DNA from: Zygnema cylindricum
Taxonomy: Eukaryota > Streptophyta > Zygnematophyceae > Zygnematales > Zygnemataceae
Assembly: GCA_037447655.1 (NCBI GenBank)
Contig: JBBHKE010000696.1
Coordinates: 250,001-314,000 of the forward strand
Direction: 5' to 3'
Length of the DNA stretch: 64,000 nucleotides
Position numbers and translations under genes: made by a program. The notes beneath the pieces are model-generated. The model had not been told where the DNA came from. It worked only from the letters and a program-made list of their open reading frames with translations, and did not search any database. This document shows, piece by piece, positions 56,401-64,000 of this stretch (positions are counted from its first letter, which is position 1; every line of letters starts with the position of its first letter).

Positions 56401-57348
56401 GGGTACGTCCCCATGTAATCGGTACTTTGATAAAGTATTTTGGACTGTAGTGAAGTTTCGCCGTACTACTTTGAAGAGCGTCCCAATGTGCGAAAATGAA
56501 ATCGGAACTTTGATATGTGACGGTCGTAGACGTAGGTACAACTTGTGACGATTGAAGGCGACTAAGAAACTTCCGACGATTAGTGACGCGAACAAAAACA
56601 GCGACAGTTGTAGACGCCGAGATTTTTGTGAAATTGCAAATGTTTAGGGTTTGGTGGCATTGTGACGTCACGCTCACTTGTGACAACGTCGACGTCACGG
56701 ATTCAAGAACTTTCCGCCATGGTTTTCCGATTTCGCTTTTTCTACTTTCTCACTCGATTTGCCATTAAATAAAAATCTAAAAAAAATCAAAAAATATATT
56801 TTTTAAAGATCTTTCATTTTATACCAATATTGTCGTGTCTCATTTTAAAAAGTGTGAGATACAAGCGATAGTATGAGAGGGAGAGAGGAGAGGCGACAAC
56901 AACGAAAAATTATGCAAAGGACCCATGAATGCAAGTGGAAGTCCGAGACCCCTGCAATTTTTTTTCCGTACATAGCGCGTGACGGGTACGGAGAAAAATA
57001 GTGAGGACTCTCCCTCGTCCAAAAAAATCACAAATCGTGTGGCGGGTGCGTGGTTCGTTTTTCATTCGCTGTTTCGGCGGTACTTGAACTGAAATCAACC
57101 CCTCGAGGTGATTTTGGATGAAGTTTTTTTTTGGGCTGGATTTTCTTGCCCGGGGGTCGAAAAGGGGAAAACGCCAAAATGCGTTCACATAACGACAAAC
57201 ACGCCGTACATCCAAAGTATGAATTGACGTTAACTTTACTTTGGTAAAAATGATTTTATCGTACGGCTAAAGTTTTTTTCAAAGTTCCCTAAATTTTAGG
57301 GCAAAAAGAAAGAGAAAAGTATGTACTTTAATACATGGGGACGTACCC
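56401..57348 (+). mobile_element. Harbinger-like element H1 (948 bp)
   Basis: The ends are GGGTACGTCCCCATGTA and TACATGGGGACGTACCC, flanked by TAA at 56398-56400 and 57349-57351. This is the 3-bp TWA duplication and GGG end of PIF/Harbinger-Tourist elements. It contains no transposase; short frames inside are also present in diverged form in H3. Confidence 0.88.
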
Positions 57349-57351
57349 TAA

Positions 57352-58076
57352 GAGTGAAGTTCCATCATACGTTTATGTAATCGTACGACCAACTCTACAG
57401 ACCGGGTCGATTGAGTCGAAGTTCCATCACATATAGTCTGTAACACACCTGTTATACATTGATTGGCGCCACGCAAGTTACGACCACATAGGGAAAATCT
57501 TTCATAAATTAAGCACCGACAAAGCTTACAACAAATCTTTATTTTCGTACCATGCACATACGTACTTCGACAAAACTTTTATACTTTTTGCATACGCCAG
57601 TTTATATGCCAGCTCATTTTTTAGGGTTTTTTTTTCGAACATAACGAAAGACCTTTGAGAGAAATAGTGTGTCGAACAAAAGTTACCGAAAAAAGCGTGA
57701 CAAAGGAATGTTACGAAATTTCGTTTTTATTTTCAGTTGTATATTAGAAAGCGCGAGACATGTGCAAATCTTAAGATTTTCGTTGGTTTTCCATCATGAC
57801 ACGTAGCTTTATCATCCAACGTGTCACGCTTTTTATTTTATGTATCTCCCAACCCACCTCGTCGAGGTGGGTTGACAGTTACAAAAAAAATTGAAGTGAC
57901 CTCTTCGCAGATGAACATCCGACTGCTAGTATTACCTCCAATACCTTCGGAGAGTATCGACAAGATTCTCTGTAATGTTGTTTTTCGAATAAAAACAAAG
58001 TAAGCGGTACGATTTGGTACAGAGAGTCGCGGATTTCTGTAAACTACGCCACTTTTCGCCTGATGGAGCTTCACCC
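57352..58076 (+). mobile_element. Harbinger-like element H2 (725 bp), abutting H1
   Basis: The ends are GAGTGAAGTTCCATCATACG and CGCCTGATGGAGCTTCACCC (inverted with a few mismatches). TAA at 57349-57351 is shared with H1, and TAA at 58077-58079 closes the right side. It is non-coding. Another member begins at 63981. Confidence 0.85.
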
Positions 58077-58311
58077 TAAGAACAAAAGAAAGCAAAGAAA
58101 ACATTAGAAACAAAAGACAAACACTAAAATTAAACTACAAAAGCACTTAAAACTACACTATACAAAGGCTCTAAATGACAAAAAGGGTCGTCGACCCAAA
58201 GCCTAAAACAAAACTACACTAAAGGTCCGAGGAACAAATATCATCAATGTGCACCGGGTGGCGAGGAGGTAAATCTTGTAGGCTTCGACCATCGTTCACC
58301 ACCGTGCTCTG

Positions 58312-58830
58312 TCAGATAAGGGCAGATGCTTGAGATCGTTGAAGGGCAACAGAGATTCGTTGGCAGTAAAAGGCTGACATGAGAGCCAAGGGAGGGCTGC
58401 GAGGTCCTCGAGCCTCAAACGACCGTCGAGCACAATCGCGGATGAAGTTGTCGAACGACGAGTCCAAGGTCCTAAGTATCTCTAAAGCAAAAGGTATGAA
58501 GTTGTCGGTTGGGTGTCGATGAGAGTAATCGCGTTCTTTAGAAGCCAGTGTATCTCGAGCCGCAACACCAGTATGTAATGCCGCACTCGTTGAAACATGG
58601 GATCCCGTCGGGTCGGTCAAAACTACATCCCCCAATGTTCTTTGTGCACCTTGCAAAAACACAAGGTCCACGCGAGGGCCGCGCACTCCTCGAGATTGAG
58701 AACGTGGCGAGAGGATATGCGACACCTCACGTTTTACCGTATACCCGGCTTCACTACCAACAGAGGCGATTGCATCTCGAACCATATCATGCGCCGATGT
58801 ACGTTCTCCACCATGTGAACAACGAAGCAA
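58312..58830 (-). pseudogene. LINE C-terminal coding remnant (172 codons)
   Basis: The frame reads LRCSHGGERTSAHDMVRDAI, then RVDLVFLQGAQRTLGDVVL, LASKERDYSHRHPTDNFIPF and SFEARGPRSPPL. It aligns along its length with the LINE at 48062-49588 but is clearly diverged, so it is a separate subfamily. It is cut at the N-terminal side by 5' truncation and keeps the RLE-like D...D...K..Y pattern. Confidence 0.8.
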
Positions 58831-59520
58831 ATGGACGCCTTGCTCATGAAATGTGCTTAAATGAAATCGGAACTTTGAAATGTGACGTTTGTAGACGTAG
58901 GTGCAACTTTGTGACGGTTGACGACGACTACGAATTTGGTAACGCTAACAAAAACAACGACAGATGTAGACGGCTAGATTTTTGTAGTTTTGTGACATAG
59001 CAAATGTTTAGGGTTTTGTAACACTCTGACGTCACGCTCACTTGTGACAACCTCGACGTCGCATATTCAAGAACTTTCGGCTAAGGATACCCGATTTCGT
59101 TTCCTCTATTTTTTACTCTCTACTTGCCATAAAGATATACATAAAGGTATTCAAAAGAATTATTTTTCAAATATCTTTCATTTCATACCATTTTTGTCGT
59201 GCCTCATTCTAAAAAGTGTGAGACAAAAGTGATAGTGTGAGAAGGATAGGGGAGAGAGACGACGACGCAAAATTATACCGAGGACCCCATGAATGAAAGT
59301 GGAGGTCCGCGACCACTGCAGATATTTTTCCGTACATCCTCGTCTTTTCCGTACATGCGCTTGACGAGCAGGGATAAAAATAGCGAGTACCTCTCCCTCG
59401 TCCTAAAATTTTCCCACTCGTGTGTCGCCTGCGTGGACCTTTTTGTATTCGTTGTTTGGGGGGTATTTTCTCTGAAATCACCTTTGAGGTGATTTTTCAT
59501 AAAGTTTTTTGACTGGCTAA

Positions 59521-59871
59521 ATTCTCTCCATTTTCCTTTTTGCGATAACGGAAATCTTGTCTGGGAATCTTCTTTTTGCGATTATTGCGTGATCCTGATT
59601 CTTCCTTTATTTCCTCACGTGCGTGTAAGAAAATAAGAGGACCATCGGACTCTCCACGACTATCGCATTCAATGCGTTTCTTACGCAAAACAACTTGATT
59701 TTGATTCGAAACTGCGCGTTAGCCGGATTGACGACGATTAGTGAAGTAGACGCTTTTCGCTGCTGGCTTACCTCGACCGATTATCTTATTTTCCTGTTTT
59801 TTTATCCTATGAGGTCACATGATAAACAAAGATTTTGGACGCATCCGTATCTGTTGGCATATACACCGCGA
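59521..59871. other. Spacer, possibly the diverged end of H3
   Basis: No gene, terminal repeat or array is recognised. Similarity to H1 fades around 59520. Confidence 0.35.
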
Positions 59872-59873
59872 AT

Positions 59874-60353
59874 CGTATTAGAGTAAAGAAAAAATTAGAG
59901 TAAAAGAGAGAAAAACATAATTAGAATTATAAACTCTAATTTGTGTGGTAGAACTTTTTCAAAAAGGAATTTTACTCGTATTCTATTTAAGTACTCTAAT
60001 TTGGCACGCTAGTATATCTACTGTAAATAAGGTATTTGTATAGAATTTGACAAAACGTACAGTTTATAGTCACTATGACGTTTGCACTACGCGGTTGCAG
60101 TTATATGATAACGGCCTGTATTAAATCATTATTTGTACCTTTTTATTCATAAAAGTACAATTTTGCACGGTCACACGTCATCCGTACTCCACACTATTTA
60201 AAAGTTATTATATTATAATATTTTTACTCTAATTAAACCTTATCTTAAATAGTATAGTAAAAAAATTAAAATAACTTACTCTATTTAACGTGATAGAGTC
60301 GAAATTTAGGGCGATCGAATTAGCGTTATTTACTCTAATTACGATTCGCGGTG
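59874..60353 (-). mobile_element. TA-flanked MITE, copy 2 (480 bp)
   Basis: It starts CACCGCGAATCGTATTAGAG and ends CTAATTACGATTCGCGGTG, with TA at 59872-59873 and 60354-60355. The interior (GACGTTTGCACTACGCGG and the run of AGAGTAAA motifs) matches copy 1 at 12406-12906 on the opposite strand. Confidence 0.85.
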
Positions 60354-60553
60354 TAGCGTACAGGCGATCTTCGAAAACCTTTCGTGACAAAAGCCGAATT
60401 CTAAGAAAGACGGCATTTTCCATGTTTAGATTTTTGTAATTCTGTTTGCTTTAAATTTTTCGTTCCATGCGCAAACTAACAGCCCTAAGAGAGATACGCA
60501 GTACAAGGGAATCTTAAGGGCCTTTTCCTAAACGACATAGGGCAGGTGGCTTA

Positions 60554-61339
60554 GGCTGCGGCCCCATGTAGTTGTAACTTAGCGTACTTACTTTGTATTT
60601 TAGCGCGGATCCGGCGGACCCGGATTTCAAGTGTCTCTATGTGTTCATTCGAAATTGTTACTTAAGTTTGTGACAATTGTATACGTCGACAACGCCCGTG
60701 ACGGCTGTCACCGTATACAATTTGTGATGACGCACCATATTTTTTTGTAACTTTTTGAAGTGTCGCAAGACACATCGTACTTTTTGAAACGATTTGCGGA
60801 TTTGGTATGTCGCGTGTCTTTGCGTGACATCGTTGACGTAGAGCCTTGCACCCGTGGCTGTGCAAAATGCCTTTGCATAAACCTCTCCCGTCCGGCCGCC
60901 ATTACTTCGCAGAATTTTCACGTTCGCAGACTTTTCAACTTTGCGTGAAATGACACTGCAGCGTCGAGACCCCTGCAAAAAAAGAACCGTACAACATGCA
61001 AGCCGACAAAAACAAACAAACCCTGTACTTTTTTTTGTCGTCAAAAACTTATAAAATCTTTTCACACGTGGGAATATATTTTCAGATTGGTGTAGACGGA
61101 TTTGCTTAGCTTAAAACACATTGCCGATGTGTTTTATGATAATTTTGAAAATGACGTGACAGTGGGTCGAAAAAACGCAACACGACAAATTTTCGTACAT
61201 CCTAAGTTCAAGAATGACGCAAATTGTACTCTACAAATTTGCAATTTCTTCGTACGGTCGCAACTTAGGCAGTACGGCGCTAAGTTATATAGGAAAACGA
61301 CAGAAAAAAACCCGAACTTAGCCACATGGGGCCGCAGCC
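60554..61339. mobile_element. Harbinger-like element H4 (786 bp) with TTA duplication
   Basis: The ends are GGCTGCGGCCCCATGTAG and (C)CACATGGGGCCGCAGCC, flanked by TTA at 60551-60553 and 61340-61342. It is non-coding. The CCCCATGTA core is shared with H1 and H3, placing it in the same superfamily with a different outer end. Confidence 0.88.
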
Positions 61340-61342
61340 TTA

Positions 61343-63977
61343 GTACTAATGATGTTGTTTTCACCGCTTAAAAACATTTTTTCTGCATGCACACTTGTCG
61401 GAACTTAATCCGACGGTCTATATTGAAAGTCTAAGATTCCTCCTTCGGATTGGCGGCTCCAAACGAAAATTGAACAACTTTGCGCGGAGAAACGCTGTAT
61501 TAATTGTCGGAAATAATTTGACACTAATAGATAATACGCAGTTTACTACACGGAACTCCATACTAAATTTGATTTCAGTCAAAATTGCTGACGCAATTGG
61601 TAAGTTTCCCCGAAACCATCGTCTCTCCGTGTCAAACGCGAGTATTGTGGAAAAAAGAATGGAAATATCGAAAATCAACAAGAATATCTTAGATTCTGAT
61701 TCCACACGTGTAAAATGTTTATCTGCAAATATTTCAAACAGAAGTGAACAATGGGAGTTCATATTTTGTACATTTGTTTTGAAGTCTTTGACCAATGTCT
61801 GACGATTTTCAAGCATGAGTTAGCTGTACTGTACTTGTGAGAATTATTAGTTCCATACTCTAATTTCCGTACTGTAGGTTCTGAATTTCGTAAACCCGCA
61901 CAGCTCATAAAGTACAATTTTGAAACAATCCACCCGTTGGAGATAAGTCGATAGCGAACAAGCCCCTTGTACTCTTAGCACACTTAATTAACTGCAATTT
62001 AACACATTCGATTAGATTATGACACGTGTCTTAAAACAAGCCACTTGAGTAAATACCAAATAGTGCTGTCGAAAATAATTTTATGATCAAATGTCAAAAT
62101 AACGTGCACCCGAAATAGAATTAATTTGTTCCAATAGTGATGGGTAATGGGGTTCGCCAGCAAAGTGTACCGTACCGCTGGGGCACATGTTCAGGGTATG
62201 ACGTCATATGATCTTGTCCTGACTTGTCATTGGCCGAAATTTTTAGATGACCGGAACGGAAACTTGTCGGTCAGAGTCAAAGCGGTCAAGAAAAAATCAG
62301 TCGAATCTTAGATTTTGACTTCCTTTGCTGCGCTGTAGGCAAAGTTTCTACATCATATAGTATCTTCCATGAAGGTCGCCGAATCTTTTTGTGAATCTCT
62401 GGGTCCGTACCACTGTATATGTCGTGCAGTTCAATATCCCGTAAAAACGTGAGTCGCCAATTCTTGATCTTGACCGTCCAACATGCACAAATTAAATTTT
62501 GTTCGATAGCGACTGCTCGTGACATACACGACAAATGTAAAGACTAGCTAGTGGGATTGCGGCCATATCGTTATTATAACGCTATGGCAAAACGACGAAA
62601 AATGTACGGAGATGAAACCGACTTTTTTCTATCCGACAAAAGACTACCAGAAAAGCTGAAAACCTAAAGAAGATACGGAAAACAAGGGCTGGCGTTACGT
62701 TATGATCTATGCTCGAAAAAGGCCAAAAAGTACGAATGTTGGATACAGATCGAATCGAAATATAACGCTTTTGCTTTCCAAAGTACGATAAGCATAAACA
62801 CGGTACACCGTTAATCGCTTATAATGTTGAGGAATTATTAGTGTAAATAAACAAACAGTGTTATTGACGTTATATTGGGTTTCATGACCTCGCGCCAACA
62901 AAAAGTTAACACTGATTTATACATCTATCATGGAAGGGAGGTTGTTCTAGTAGCGAAAAAATGGGACTGTTTAATGAAGGGCGTATTTTTTCATACAGTG
63001 TCGTACTATATTTTATTTTGTGGTGAAATCATTTTTAATGAAGGACTCATTGGATCCTCCCAAGGTTATGGGCGCAGACCATGACCGTCGGATGCTCTGC
63101 TTTACAGAATCCGATACGCCATCGGTCGAACTCTTCAATTTGCGGCAAGTGACCTCAAGGAGGACAATTATCTTTTCATAGATTGAATGAAGAGATTTGT
63201 TCCACGTGCAAAACAGCAAAAGCCATCCACGATGAGCGCGCGATCGGGTGCCTACACGTCGCATAGGCCACGTGCCTTGCGTCAGGGTGGACGGAGTCCA
63301 TCGAAAGCGGCGAAATTTTTTTTGACGGAGGATATTATTTGACGCTCCTTTTGCCATCCACTGACCTTTGAACAAATCACAAATCTTACGTTTCGTCCAT
63401 CCGTACAGATAAATGTTTGCGCTTGAATCATCTTTTAACGTTTAATCATTACATTTCACAAAAACCTTTCCCTATAAAATATGAGCGTACACACAGTACA
63501 TTACAGTACACTCCTCCGCTGGTACACATATTGCGTTCACACTTTGATTTCAAAGATTCTTTGTAGATTTTAGATATCCTAAGCCTAAGCCAGAATGAGC
63601 CACGCAAATAAAAAGTGGTTTACTGGAACGTATACGTACGCTTACTGAGACCGCCTAATGGAACCCCAGCCTAACACATATTACTTAGGATACACGCTCC
63701 CATAGTGGAGGCCCTCCAAGCCGGTGTTCACATGTTCGATGACGTTTGAACACGTGTGAACAGGTTTGCGTGATTTCGCGTGTCTTTATTCCTACAGAAT
63801 CTATTCGGAGAGCGCTTCCACGTGTCAGTACCACTCACTTTCCGGTCTCGACGCCGGTATCTGACACTTTTCTGTACGATTGTACCAAAAAACGAGCATT
63901 TTTTGTACATGTTGACACATTTTATACACGACATTATTTAAAAACCGGCCTAATTACTGGATTAGAGTCAATGACGC
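61343..63977. other. Intergenic DNA, no supported gene
   Basis: A 135-codon frame at 61395-61802 overlaps an almost equally long frame on the other strand; neither has a recognised domain. TACACCGTTAATCG near 62800 resembles a TA-MITE end. CAGTACATTACAGTACACT near 63496 is another GTAC-alternating tract. Confidence 0.4.
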
Positions 63978-63980
63978 TAA

Positions 63981-64000
63981 GGGTGAACCTCCATCAGGCG
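63981..64000 (+). mobile_element. Left end of another H2-family Harbinger-like element, runs off right edge
   Basis: TAA at 63978-63980 is followed by GGGTGAACCTCCATCAGGCG. This is the inverted complement of the H2 right end with one difference. The rest lies outside the window. Confidence 0.75.

Larger units (their letters stand above)
55696..58850 (-). mobile_element. Third LINE copy, inserted in H3 and itself hit by three MITEs
   Basis: ATGTGCTTAAAT occurs at both 55684-55695 and 58851-58862, a 12-bp target duplication. The LINE is antisense. Its own sequence is 55696-55714, 56271-56397 and 58080-58850, with the 3' hairpin GATGGTTTAACCATC (minus strand) at about 56280-56294. The coding remnant is at 58312-58830. 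Confidence 0.75.
55600..59520 (+). mobile_element. Harbinger-like element H3, split by nested insertions
   Basis: Its left end GGGTACATCCCCATGTAAGC follows TAA (55597-55599). It continues to 55695 and resumes at 58863 with TGAAATCGGAACTTTG, which aligns with the interior of H1 (56401-57348) up to about 59520. The right terminus is not recognised. The gap is filled by a LINE and three MITEs. Confidence 0.75.

Noticed and set aside
61395-61816. Protein-coding gene on either strand
   Set aside because: Overlapping frames of 135 and 132 codons on opposite strands, no known domain and no splice or promoter signals.

Overview
The window looks like nuclear DNA of a streptophyte: a non-flowering land plant or a streptophyte alga, with the lineage not resolvable from the sequence. 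The evidence is four spliced or plant-type genes (PRA1-family Rab acceptor, a small ZNF706-type zinc-finger protein, a 31-exon clathrin heavy chain, a group C-like bZIP factor), plus Ty1/copia, LINE, pogo-like, hAT-like and Harbinger-like elements. Most of the remaining DNA is AT-rich, with strongly strand-biased T and GA tracts.

Layout. 1-3.2 kb: 5' half of a Ty1/copia element on the minus strand, reading frame open to the window edge. 3.4-10 kb: a decayed pogo-like DDE transposon (ORF1 plus transposase) with satellite-like repeats, then a 0.75-kb polypurine block. 11.4-12.9 kb: MITEs. 13.95-14.57 kb: PRA1. 17.6-26.0 kb: an island of degenerate bacterial genes of Rickettsiales type (sppA, murF-mraY, queE, dps, start of queC, NAD-glutamate dehydrogenase, start of leuS, DUF3576, pgi). 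27.7-28.4 kb: ZNF706-like gene (minus). 30.3-47.0 kb: clathrin heavy chain (plus; 31 exons, 1697 codons). 47.85-49.6 kb: truncated LINE. 52.1-53.4 kb: bZIP gene (minus). 55.6-64 kb: nested MITEs and a third LINE copy.

The main finding is the bacterial island. Nearly every gene in it is broken by stops or frameshifts. Bacterial micro-synteny survives (murF/mraY overlap, DUF3576 next to leuS), yet unrelated gene fragments are abruptly joined. A plant LINE of a family with another copy at 47.8 kb sits inside the DUF3576 gene. That argues for an old integration of endosymbiont DNA into the nuclear genome rather than assembly contamination.

The second theme is transposon layering that can be read from target duplications. 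Two unrelated MITE superfamilies (hAT-like, 8-bp duplications; Harbinger-like, TAA duplications) each show the order duplication-element-duplication-element-duplication. At 55.6-59.5 kb a Harbinger-like element is split by a LINE with a 12-bp target duplication, and that LINE was itself hit by three MITEs. All family assignments rest on reading motifs and on remembered family features; no search was run.
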